This document shows, in pieces, positions 1 to 6,433 of a stretch of DNA of 19,068 bases. A program made the translations under genes and the position numbers. Position 1 is the stretch's first letter. Every line of letters begins with the position of its first letter. The notes beneath the pieces are model-generated. The model was not told where the DNA came from, did not search any database, and worked only from the letters and a program-made list of their open reading frames with translations. The DNA is from Anaerolinea sp. (GTDB lineage: Bacteria > Chloroflexota > Anaerolineae > Anaerolineales > Anaerolineaceae), in contig JAIWNK010000148.1 in assembly GCA_020216845.1 (NCBI GenBank), forward strand, positions 1 through 19,068, given 5' to 3'.

Positions 1-415
1 TTAGCCGTCCCAGTTCGTCCAGGTGAAATTGAATGCTGTTGCGGTAGTTCCAGGGCGAAGTGGCCGGCAGGATGGGCTGCACCGGTGGGGCGTTTAGTTT
101 GCCGATGCGTTGCAGCTGATCTTGCACTAGGCTGGTTTTGAGGGCGCACTGATCGGGGTAGGAAAGGTGCTGATAGTGGCAACCGCCGCAGACGCCAAAG
201 TGAGGGCAGCGCGCTGCAATGCGTTGCGGGGCAGGGCGCAGCACTTCCAGCAGGCGGGCGCGGGCAAAAGAGCGGCGCGTTTCGGTTAGTTGCACGCGCA
301 CGCGCTCACCGGGCAGGGCATAGGGGACGAAGACGGCCCGGCCATCCGGCAAACGGCCTAAACTTTCGCCGCCATAGGTGGCGGTTTGCAGGTCAAGGGT
401 GTAAAGATCGGACAT
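1..415 (-). CDS. 23S rRNA/tRNA (uracil-C5)-methyltransferase, RlmD/TrmA family (5' part, cut by left edge)
   Basis: The visible 138 residues are the N-terminal part of a TrmA/RlmD-family RNA methyltransferase, which uses SAM to make 5-methyluridine in rRNA or tRNA. Residues 1 to about 58 look like a TRAM RNA-binding domain (YGGESLGRLPDGRAVFV, then PGERVRV). They are followed by the iron-sulfur cysteine motif CPHFGVCGGC (C70, C76, C79) and YQHLSYPDQC, which is characteristic of the RlmD/RumA branch. The segment SPWNYRNSIQFHL leads into the methyltransferase part. The SAM-binding Rossmann domain and the catalytic cysteine lie beyond the window. The reading frame is open at base 1; the TAA visible at the edge is out of frame. 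I chose the ATG at 415 because the protein begins there with a normal TRAM start. It has no Shine-Dalgarno sequence and lies 6 nt after a TATAAT box. The exact target (rRNA or tRNA) cannot be told from this part. Confidence 0.9.
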   Translation of the reverse strand, partial: MSDLYTLDLQTATYGGESLGRLPDGRAVFVPYALPGERVRVQLTETRRSFARARLLEVLRPAPQRIAARCPHFGVCGGCHYQHLSYPDQCALKTSLVQDQLQRIGKLNAPPVQPILPATSPWNYRNSIQFHLDELGRL

Positions 416-427
416 GCTGTGATTATA
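416..427 (-). promoter_or_regulatory. Minus-strand -10 box placed for a leaderless transcript
   Basis: On the minus strand a perfect TATAAT occupies 427 to 422 and the ATG of the RNA methyltransferase follows after only 6 nt (CACAGC). A start 6-7 nt after a -10 box would put the first transcribed base on or next to the start codon. There is no purine-rich ribosome binding site and no convincing -35 hexamer. The placement suggests a leaderless mRNA, an inference from spacing alone. Confidence 0.55.
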
Positions 428-470
428 CCGTACTCTGCTGTTGCGTGTGATGGGTGAGGCGGGCGTGTGG

Positions 471-639
471 GCGGGGGCATGGCTGCGTGCGAGATGGGCA
501 AGGCCTGGTGTGAGACCGCCATGATGGGCGGGCATGGCTGGGTGCGAGATGGGCAAGGCCCGGTGTGAGACCGCCATGATGGGCGGGGGCATGGCTGGGT
601 GCGAGATGGGCAAGGCCCGGTGTGAGACCGCCATGCCCC
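471..639. repeat. Three tandem copies of a 55-57 bp hairpin-forming repeat
   Basis: Three near-identical copies start at about 471, 528 and 583. Each reads GCGG(GG)GCATGGCTG(G/C)GTGC followed by GAGATGGGCAAGGCC, (C/T)GGTGTGAGACC and GCCATG. The copies differ by single bases and by two missing G in the second. In the third copy the ends form a perfect 10-bp inverted repeat, GGGGCATGGC (586-595) and GCCATGCCCC (630-639), around 34 nt; a small GGGC-AAG-GCCC hairpin lies at the centre. The array sits between two divergent genes. It resembles an intergenic palindromic (REP/MITE-like) element that has been duplicated. It is not a CRISPR, because there are no unique spacers. Confidence 0.85.
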
Positions 640-676
640 TACGGGTGTATTTTCACAAATATGGGGACGAAGGGCA

Positions 677-705
677 TTGACATTTGCCCGGTTTGAAGCT
701 AGGCT
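677..705 (+). promoter_or_regulatory. Candidate sigma70-type promoter for the SAM methyltransferase
   Basis: TTGACA at 677-682 is separated by 17 nt from TAGGCT at 700-705, which fits the TAnnnT core of a -10 box. The predicted start near 712 would leave a leader of only about 11 nt that begins at the GGAGGT ribosome binding site (712-717). The -35 is perfect and the -10 is weak, so this is plausible but unproven. Confidence 0.5.
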
Positions 706-722
706 TGAAGTGGAGGTGCTGC

Positions 723-1475
723 ATGTATGAGCGTTTTAGCAAAGAATATGATCAATTTGTCAACTGGACGGCGCGGTTGAGTTTTGAGCTGCCTTTCCTG
801 CGACGGCAATTGCAAGGCCGCCGGCGGGTGTTGGATGTGGCTTGTGGGACGGGGATGCACGCGCTGGCCTTGGCAGCGGAAGGTTGGCAGGTGACCGGCT
901 GTGATTTGAGCCCAGCAATGGTTGCGCAGGCGCGGCAAAATGCCGCCCAACGCGGCCTGGATGTGCCGTTTGTGGTGGCCGGGTTTGACAATCTGACACA
1001 GGTGTTGCCGGGGCAGGCTTTTGATGCTTTGTTGTGCCTGGGCAATTCGCTGCCGCACGCCCTGACTGTTGTAGATTTGGCAGCAGCATTGGCCAATTTC
1101 GCTGCCTGTTTGGCACCGGAGGGTTTGTTGTTGCTGCAAAGCCGCAATTTCGACCTGGTGTTGGCGCAGCGTCAGCGTTGGTTGGGGCTGACGGAAGCAG
1201 ACGAGCGTTTGTTCTGGCGTTTTTATGACTTTGACCCCGATGGGTTGATCACGTTTCATGTGCTGACGTTGACCCGCACCGGTCAGGGCTGGCAACAAGA
1301 GCTGCTCAGCACGCGTTTGCATCCCTGGCAGCAGACGGAATTGTTGGTGGCATTGCAGCAAACTGGCTTTGGCAAATGCATTTGCCTGGGTAGCCTGGAT
1401 GGTCGTCCGTTTGAGGCTGAAACGAGCCCAGATTTGATTATTTTGGCGCAGCGAGCCGGTTCGCCCGCAGCGTGA
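723..1475 (+). CDS. Class I SAM-dependent methyltransferase
   Basis: This 250-residue protein is a single-domain class I (Rossmann-fold) methyltransferase. Motif I is VLDVACGTGMHA (residues 36-47), the acidic residue that should contact the SAM ribose is D61 in VTGCDLSPAM, and FDALLCLGNSLPHA and LAPEGLLLLQSRNFD are the later core strands. The start MYERFSKEYDQFVNW is typical of small-molecule methyltransferases of this type. I chose the ATG at 723 over the in-frame TTG at 684 because GGAGGT lies 5 nt upstream and the extra residues match nothing. The acceptor substrate cannot be read from the sequence; a small molecule is more likely than nucleic acid because there is no extra RNA- or DNA-binding domain. 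Its last 38 bp overlap the end of the opposing MFS gene. Confidence 0.85.
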   Translation: MYERFSKEYDQFVNWTARLSFELPFLRRQLQGRRRVLDVACGTGMHALALAAEGWQVTGCDLSPAMVAQARQNAAQRGLDVPFVVAGFDNLTQVLPGQAFDALLCLGNSLPHALTVVDLAAALANFAACLAPEGLLLLQSRNFDLVLAQRQRWLGLTEADERLFWRFYDFDPDGLITFHVLTLTRTGQGWQQELLSTRLHPWQQTELLVALQQTGFGKCICLGSLDGRPFEAETSPDLIILAQRAGSPAA

Positions 1476-2616
1476 AGATCTCAAAGATCGCCCAAGAGAG
1501 CAACATCCCGCCGATGGCAATCCAATACAAGATGGGCGCGCCCATGCGGTCGAAGGCCAGTCCGCTGAGGGGGCTGACCAGGGTGGTCACAAGCCCTTGC
1601 AGCGTGGTGAGGATGAGGGCCAGGATCGTGGCGGTTTGTTCGGGTGGGGTGGTTTTGTTAATCAGCATGACCATGCCAACGGTGAAGAAGCTGAAGCCAA
1701 TGCCGTTGAACACGCTTTTGAACAGCGCCATTTGCACTGTGGGGGAGAGGAGCATCAGCCCGGTTGCAGCCATCCAAATGAGCAGGCCCCAGGCAAAGAC
1801 GCGCCCGGGTCCGTGTTTGCGCACCAGGCGATCGGCCAACACCATGCCGGGCCATTCGGAAAAGGCGCCCAGGGTGCTCATCAGGCCGATGATGGTCGTA
1901 TCGCCGCCCAGGCTTTTGACATAGAGGGCTTCGAAGTTGCCAACGCCGTTGCGCGTCAGCCAGAGCACAACCAGAGACACACAGAGGCCAATCAGCAAGG
2001 GTTGACCTTGCAGCGTTTTCCACGCTGCGGCAGCAGCAGAGCCGCGCCCTGCCGATGTTGTGTTGGCTTGCACGGGGATGCCAAACAAGATCAGACTGCA
2101 CAGCCCCAACCCGGCGGCATGGGCCCAAAAACCGGTCACCAAACTGCTGCGTTGGATCCACCAGCCGCCGATGAGCGCAATCAGCGCCCAGCCCAACGAG
2201 CCCCACAGGCGCACGCTGCCATAGCCGCTTTGTCGCTTGCTGGTCAGGGAGAGGGTCAGCGCATCGGAGACGGGGGAGATGCCGCTAGCTGCCAGGACGC
2301 GCAAATTGGCAAAAACGGCCAGCAACCAAAAACCGGATTGGTGGCCCATCAGGATGGTGAGCAGGGCAGAAAGGAGCAGCACGCCCTGTAACATGCGGCG
2401 CGGGCGGTTGACTTGTCGGCTGAGGCGAGCCCAGAATGGTGCCGCAACCATGCTGACCAGAGCGCCCAGCGTGGCCAACAGGCCAATTTGCGTTCCACTG
2501 AGGCCTTGTTGTTGATAGAAAAGGCCGATGAAGGGAAAGAGAAAGGCGCCGCTGCCAATGTAAAGGAAGTAATACAGGCGCAGATAGCTAAGTTCATCGG
2601 GGCGGGGACGAAACAT
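1438..2616 (-). CDS. MFS transporter (MFS_1-like / HcaT-NupG-type)
   Basis: The product is a 392-residue integral membrane protein with about twelve hydrophobic segments, the usual size of a major facilitator. The start (LSYLRLYYFLYIGSGAFLFP) and the segment YGSVRLWGSLGWALIALIGG near residues 131-150 match the MFS_1-like group that includes the HcaT and NupG/LacY-like symporters. Substrate is not predictable; a sugar, nucleoside or aromatic acid are all possible. The ATG at 2616 lacks a Shine-Dalgarno and follows a TATAAT box by 7 nt. The gene is transcribed divergently from the sugar ABC operon and shares its control region, so it may serve the same substrate, but this is inference. Its 3' end overlaps the convergent methyltransferase by 38 bp. 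Confidence 0.85.
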   Translation of the reverse strand: MFRPRPDELSYLRLYYFLYIGSGAFLFPFIGLFYQQQGLSGTQIGLLATLGALVSMVAAPFWARLSRQVNRPRRMLQGVLLLSALLTILMGHQSGFWLLAVFANLRVLAASGISPVSDALTLSLTSKRQSGYGSVRLWGSLGWALIALIGGWWIQRSSLVTGFWAHAAGLGLCSLILFGIPVQANTTSAGRGSAAAAAWKTLQGQPLLIGLCVSLVVLWLTRNGVGNFEALYVKSLGGDTTIIGLMSTLGAFSEWPGMVLADRLVRKHGPGRVFAWGLLIWMAATGLMLLSPTVQMALFKSVFNGIGFSFFTVGMVMLINKTTPPEQTATILALILTTLQGLVTTLVSPLSGLAFDRMGAPILYWIAIGGMLLSWAIFEIFTLRANRLAAPK

Positions 2617-2629
2617 GAAATAGATTATA
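2617..2629 (-). promoter_or_regulatory. -10 box for the MFS gene, leaderless arrangement
   Basis: On the minus strand TATAAT covers 2629 to 2624 and is followed by CTATTTC and then the ATG at 2616. The 7-nt distance predicts a transcript that starts at the initiation codon. No ribosome binding site is present between them. The region where a -35 would fall (about 2646-2652) overlaps the -35 of the opposite-strand promoter. Confidence 0.55.
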
Positions 2630-2644
2630 TCAAGAAATTGGTAC

Positions 2645-2673
2645 TTGACGCGTGCCGGAATTTATGCAATAAT
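2645..2673 (+). promoter_or_regulatory. Promoter of the sugar-uptake operon
   Basis: TTGACG (2645-2650) and AATAAT (2668-2673) are separated by exactly 17 nt, and each differs from the sigma70 consensus at one position. Transcription should start near 2680, inside the palindromic operator. A bound repressor would therefore block the initiating polymerase. Confidence 0.7.
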
Positions 2674-2704
2674 GTAACCGGTTACAGTAACCGGTTACAT
2701 TATT
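2668..2704. promoter_or_regulatory. Tandem LacI-family operator in a 37-bp perfect palindrome
   Basis: The 12-bp palindrome GTAACCGGTTAC occurs twice, at 2674-2685 and 2687-2698, separated by one A. AATAAT on the left and ATTATT on the right extend it into a single 37-bp perfect inverted repeat centred on 2686. GTAACCGGTTAC with a central CG step is a classic LacI/PurR-family operator core, in which the hinge helix inserts at the CpG. The LacI-family protein encoded at the end of the operon (7309-8343) is the natural candidate to bind it. The left end coincides with the -10 box and the start site lies within the first core, which fits repression. Confidence 0.85.
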
Positions 2705-2722
2705 CCTGGAGGAGAGAGTCGT

Positions 2723-4015
2723 ATGAAAAACAAAGTTGTCTATGCCTTTGTGGCAATCGTGCTCCTGGCTGGTTTGGTGTTGAGCGCTTGCACACCCAAG
2801 CCAACTGCTGCGGCAGAGCAAAAGAATGAGCCCGTTCAGCTGAAAATGACCATTTGGGGCAGCAGCAGCGACCCCGAAGTGTATCGCAAGCGCCTGGACT
2901 TGTTCGAGGCCAAAAACCCCACTATTAAAGTCGAGCTGGTCTATATCCCGAGCGATTATGCCCAAAAGGTGCAGACGATGATTGCCGGCGGCACCTCGCC
3001 GGATATCATTCAGCTGGCCGAGGATGTGCACGGATATTCCAGCAAGGGGCAGATTTTGCCGTTGAATGATTATGTTACCAAGTACAACGTCAACCTGAAT
3101 GAGCGCTTTGGCACGGGGGGCCTGGTTGCTGCCTATTCGCGCGATGGCAAGCTCTATGCCATGCCCGACCGCGGCGGGGCGTTGATTTTGTATTACAACA
3201 AAGCCATGTTTGATGCAGCTGGCTTGTCTTACCCGACCAAAGACTGGACCTGGACGGAATTTTTGGATGCGGCGCAAAAGTTGACCATCCGCGAGGGCGA
3301 TCAGGTGAAGCAATACGGCTTTGCCGCTGGTGATTGGTGGCCCTGGTGGATGAGCTTTATTTATCAGAATGGCGGGCAGGTGTTGGATGCCAATGGCAAA
3401 CCGGCGCTGGATACGCCTGAAACCGTTGAAGCGTTGCAATTCTATGTGGACCTGGTCTACAAGTACAAAGTTGCCCCAAGCCCAACCGACTATGCCAATT
3501 TGGGCACCAACAGCCCCGACCCCTTGTTTGCACAGGGCAAAGTGGCGATGATTACGACCGGTTTTTGGAACGTCGGCTCGTTGCAGCAGGTGCCAGATTT
3601 GAAGTGGGACATTGCTCCGCTTTTCAAGCAGAAGAAATCTGCAACGGTGATGTTCGGCAGCGGTTTGGCGATTTCGAAAGACAGCAAGCACCCTGAAGAA
3701 GCGTTCAAAGTGATTGAGTTCCTCACCAGCGAAGAAGGGCAGATGCCGATTGTGGAAATGAAGCAAGACATGCCGGCGAATTTGAAGGTGTTGGCCAGCG
3801 ATACGTTCAAGAATACGGCCTGGAGTGCAACACCGATTCGCATGGAGACGATGCTTGAATCGGCGCAGATGGCTTTGCCTTTGCCGATTGCACCGCAGTG
3901 GAATGAGATGCAAAAAGTGTTTGGCGACAACCTGGCGGAAGTGTTCCTGGGCAAGGCCGAAGTGGCTCCGGCGGTCAAGTCCATTCAGCAAGAATTGGAA
4001 CAGCTGCTGAAGTAG
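2723..4015 (+). CDS. Sugar ABC transporter substrate-binding lipoprotein (family 1)
   Basis: The 430-residue product is an extracellular solute-binding protein of the MalE/UgpB type. It has a lipoprotein signal: basic MKNK, a hydrophobic stretch and the lipobox LSAC with C23 as the lipidated residue, then a Pro/Ala linker. The mature part starts VQLKMTIWGSSSDPEVY, and contains PSDYAQKVQTMIAGGTSPDI and the hinge-region pattern LILYYNKAMFDAAGL, both typical of carbohydrate-binding members. GGAGGAGA lies a few bases before the ATG. It is the first gene of the operon, directly behind the palindromic operator. The sugar cannot be named from sequence; the neighbouring GH30-type enzyme suggests a beta-linked oligosaccharide. 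Confidence 0.93.
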   Translation: MKNKVVYAFVAIVLLAGLVLSACTPKPTAAAEQKNEPVQLKMTIWGSSSDPEVYRKRLDLFEAKNPTIKVELVYIPSDYAQKVQTMIAGGTSPDIIQLAEDVHGYSSKGQILPLNDYVTKYNVNLNERFGTGGLVAAYSRDGKLYAMPDRGGALILYYNKAMFDAAGLSYPTKDWTWTEFLDAAQKLTIREGDQVKQYGFAAGDWWPWWMSFIYQNGGQVLDANGKPALDTPETVEALQFYVDLVYKYKVAPSPTDYANLGTNSPDPLFAQGKVAMITTGFWNVGSLQQVPDLKWDIAPLFKQKKSATVMFGSGLAISKDSKHPEEAFKVIEFLTSEEGQMPIVEMKQDMPANLKVLASDTFKNTAWSATPIRMETMLESAQMALPLPIAPQWNEMQKVFGDNLAEVFLGKAEVAPAVKSIQQELEQLLK

Positions 4016-4040
4016 CAGCCCGGTTGCGCTGTGGTTTGCA

Positions 4041-4092
4041 GAAGACGGGAGAAGTGAGGGGGCGGCAACATGTCCGGGCTTCTTCCGTCTTC
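4041..4092 (+). other. Intercistronic stem-loop behind the binding-protein gene
   Basis: GAAGACGGGAGAAG (4041-4054) pairs with CTTCTTCCGTCTTC (4079-4092), a 14-bp stem with one G-U pair, around a 24-nt loop. It lies in the 106-nt gap between the binding-protein gene and the glycosidase gene. No long T-tract follows, so it is not a classic terminator. In many sugar ABC operons a stem-loop at this place protects the 3' end of the binding-protein message and lowers downstream expression; that role is inferred here. The AAGGAG ribosome binding site of the next gene (4109-4114) is left free. Confidence 0.65.
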
Positions 4093-4121
4093 TTCTGTCA
4101 GAAAGCAGAAGGAGATTCGAG

Positions 4122-5549
4122 ATGCCAAAGCGTGTATGGATCGGCCTGATGGTGTGCGTGGGGCTGACTCTGATTGGCTTGGTGACGTGGAGAATCTGTT
4201 CAGGGAATACAATGATGACAACAATCACGATAAATCCGCAGGTTGATTATCAAACCATTGAAGGCTTTGGCGCTTCTACCGCCTGGTGGGCGCAGGTGGT
4301 GGGGGGCTGGGAGGATGAGCGTCAACAGATCGTAGACTGGCTGTTTGATTCAGAGAGCGGCATTGGCCTGACGATTGTTCGTTATAACCTGGGTGGCGGC
4401 GATGGTTGGAACATTGCCGACCCCTGGCGGCGAGCTGAGACGTTTGAGGTGGCTGCCGGGCAATATGACTGGGGGCGCGATGCCAATGCATTGTGGGTGT
4501 TGAAAGCGGCGCAGCAGCGCGGTGTGGAGCACGTGGTGGCATTTGTCAACAGTCCGCCGGCGCGCATGACGGTTTCGGGGCTGACAACGGGCGAAAAGGA
4601 TGGTAAATCCAATCTGCGCCCGGAGATGTACGATGACTTTGTGCGTTATCTGGTGGATGTGGTGCGTCATTTGCGCAACGATGAGGGCTTGCCGGTGACC
4701 TACCTGAGCCCGATCAATGAGCCGCAATGGCCATGGAGCTACAAGAATGGTCAGGAAGGCTGTCATTACACGCCGCAAGAAGCAGCTGCGCTGACGCGTC
4801 GCCTGGTGACGGCTTTGGCTGCGGAGAACTTGCCGGTGTTGGTCTCGGCGCCGGAGCTGGCCGAATGGAAGCGCAGCGAACCCTATGTGGATGCGTTGCT
4901 TGGCGATGCTGTGCTGGCTGGGCAATTGCCACATTTGGCCGTGCATTCTTACTGGTCGAATCGAGAGGACAAACAACGCCTGGTACGTTACCTGGATCGT
5001 CATTATCCCGGCACGCAGTTGTGGATGTCGGAGTGGACCGAGATGAAGGAAGGCCGTGACACTGGTATGGATTCGGCCCTGGTGTTGGCCAACACAGTGC
5101 AAGATGACCTGGTCTTGGGTGGGGTTACCTCATGGCAATATTGGATTGCGGTCTCAAAATATTACTTTCGCGATGGGCTGATTTATGTAGATGAAGCAAG
5201 CCGTCGGTTGATTCCCACGCAACGCTTGTGGGCTTTGGGCAATTTCAGCCGGTTTGTGCGTCCGGGGGCGGTACGGGTCGAAGCGTTGTGCACGGGGGCA
5301 GGGTGCGACGAACTGAACATTTCGGCCTTTCGCTCAGCGGATGCGCAAACGCTGGTCTTGGTTGTGGTCAACAATGGCCCTCAGCCGCAGCAGGTGCGCC
5401 TGGATGTGCCGCAGGGATGGCAGGTGTGGCAAGTGTATGAAACCTCGGCGGAACGCTCCTTGCAGCGGATGGAGAGTACTCCGTTGCAAGCTGCGCGGGC
5501 TGAATGGTCGTTTGCCGCACAGAGTGTGACAACAGTGGTGCTGCGATGA
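4122..5549 (+). CDS. Glycoside hydrolase, GH30-like, membrane-anchored or exported
   Basis: This 475-residue protein looks like a GH30-clan (beta/alpha)8 glycosidase that retains configuration. The strand-1 motif is TIEGFGASTAWW (45-56). The acid/base glutamate is probably E200 in TYLSPINEPQWPW and the nucleophile E304 in LWMSEWTEM. VNSPPARMTVSG (142-153) and HSYWSN (275-280) are other barrel-end motifs; residues from about 385 form the small beta domain usual in GH30. The N-terminus (MPKR plus hydrophobic residues 5-22) is a signal peptide or signal anchor. The strand-1 and NSPPARMTVSG patterns recall beta-1,6-galactanase-like GH30 members more than glucosylceramidases, but the substrate is uncertain. 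Its stop codon overlaps the ATG of the first permease (ATGA), so the two are translationally coupled. AAGGAG precedes the ATG. Confidence 0.82.
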   Translation: MPKRVWIGLMVCVGLTLIGLVTWRICSGNTMMTTITINPQVDYQTIEGFGASTAWWAQVVGGWEDERQQIVDWLFDSESGIGLTIVRYNLGGGDGWNIADPWRRAETFEVAAGQYDWGRDANALWVLKAAQQRGVEHVVAFVNSPPARMTVSGLTTGEKDGKSNLRPEMYDDFVRYLVDVVRHLRNDEGLPVTYLSPINEPQWPWSYKNGQEGCHYTPQEAAALTRRLVTALAAENLPVLVSAPELAEWKRSEPYVDALLGDAVLAGQLPHLAVHSYWSNREDKQRLVRYLDRHYPGTQLWMSEWTEMKEGRDTGMDSALVLANTVQDDLVLGGVTSWQYWIAVSKYYFRDGLIYVDEASRRLIPTQRLWALGNFSRFVRPGAVRVEALCTGAGCDELNISAFRSADAQTLVLVVVNNGPQPQQVRLDVPQGWQVWQVYETSAERSLQRMESTPLQAARAEWSFAAQSVTTVVLR

Positions 5550-6433
5550 AATTACGCGCAAAAGAAACGCTTTGGTTTTATCTTTTGGTTTCGCCCTGGC
5601 TGGTGGGCTTCATCGGCCTGACGCTGGGGCCAATGTTATATTCATTCTATTTGGGCTTTACCGATTGGGATCTGTTCAATGCCCCACGTTGGGTTGGGCT
5701 GGATAATTTTGTGCGGCTGTTTACCCAAGACCGCATTTTTGGCAAAGCGTTGCTGAATACGTTTTATTATGCCGGGCTATCCATTCCCTTGGGGCTGACT
5801 GCTTCTTTGGCGGTTGCCTGGTTGCTGAACAAACCCCTGGCAGGGATGCGCATTTTTCGCACGCTCTATTACATTCCGGCGTTGGTGCCGGCGGTGGCAA
5901 CCTCGCTCATTTTTCAGCGACTGTTGGCGCCCAACAGTGGGCTGAACCAATTGCTGGCCCTGGTTGGCATTCAGGGCCCGGCCTGGTTGCTTGACCCGTT
6001 GTGGGTCAAGCCTGCCCTGGTGTTGATGTCGCTGTGGGGGGTGGGGGGTGGCACGGTGTTGTTGTTGGCGGGGATGCAGGGCGTGCCGGTTGAGTTTTAC
6101 GAGGCGGCAGCAATGGATGGGGCCAATCAGACGCAAATGTTCTTCAAGATTACCCTGCCGATGCTTTCGCCGGTTTTGTTCTTCAACCTGATCACCGGTT
6201 TGATTGGCGCTATGCAGACATTCACGCAGGTGTACATCATGACTGGCGGAGGCCCCAATAATGCCAGCTTGATGATTGTGCCCTATTTGTTTGATAATGC
6301 CTTCCGCTTTTATCACATGGGCTATGCCTCGGCGATTGCCTGGGTGCTGTTTGTGCTGATTCTGTTGTTGACTTTGTTGGTCTTCCGTTCTTCCTCCGCC
6401 TGGGTTTATTACGAGAGTGAGGTAAAACGCTGA
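5546..6433 (+). CDS. Sugar ABC transporter permease, MalF/UgpA type
   Basis: The 295-residue protein has about six membrane segments and begins with the usual short cytoplasmic lead MKLRAKETLWFYLLVSPWL. The EAA loop that docks on the ATPase is EAAAMDGANQTQMFFKITLP, followed by the typical TLPMLSPVLFF turn. I chose the ATG at 5546 rather than 5504 because it gives the standard start for this family and forms an ATGA overlap with the glycosidase stop. An earlier start would lie deep in the previous gene. It should pair with the next gene product to form the membrane channel that takes sugar from the binding lipoprotein. Confidence 0.93.
   Translation: MKLRAKETLWFYLLVSPWLVGFIGLTLGPMLYSFYLGFTDWDLFNAPRWVGLDNFVRLFTQDRIFGKALLNTFYYAGLSIPLGLTASLAVAWLLNKPLAGMRIFRTLYYIPALVPAVATSLIFQRLLAPNSGLNQLLALVGIQGPAWLLDPLWVKPALVLMSLWGVGGGTVLLLAGMQGVPVEFYEAAAMDGANQTQMFFKITLPMLSPVLFFNLITGLIGAMQTFTQVYIMTGGGPNNASLMIVPYLFDNAFRFYHMGYASAIAWVLFVLILLLTLLVFRSSSAWVYYESEVKR

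Noticed and set aside
471..639. CRISPR array
   Set aside because: The copies are contiguous, only three, and there are no unique spacers or cas genes; it is a tandem repeat.
684..722. Upstream TTG start for the SAM methyltransferase
   Set aside because: The ATG at 723 has GGAGGT at ideal spacing, and the upstream residues do not match the family.
1597..2391. A 264-codon plus-strand frame inside the MFS gene
   Set aside because: Composition is rich in Gly, Gln and His with no hydrophobic or domain pattern; the minus-strand transporter explains the region.
2630..4228. A 532-codon open frame on the minus strand opposite the binding-protein gene
   Set aside because: It has no family motifs, is rich in His, Arg and Gln as expected for an antisense shadow, and runs through the operator and promoter. 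The plus-strand lipoprotein is unmistakable.
5504..5545. Upstream ATG for the first permease
   Set aside because: It would add 14 residues foreign to the family and lies inside the glycosidase gene; the ATGA overlap start at 5546 fits better.
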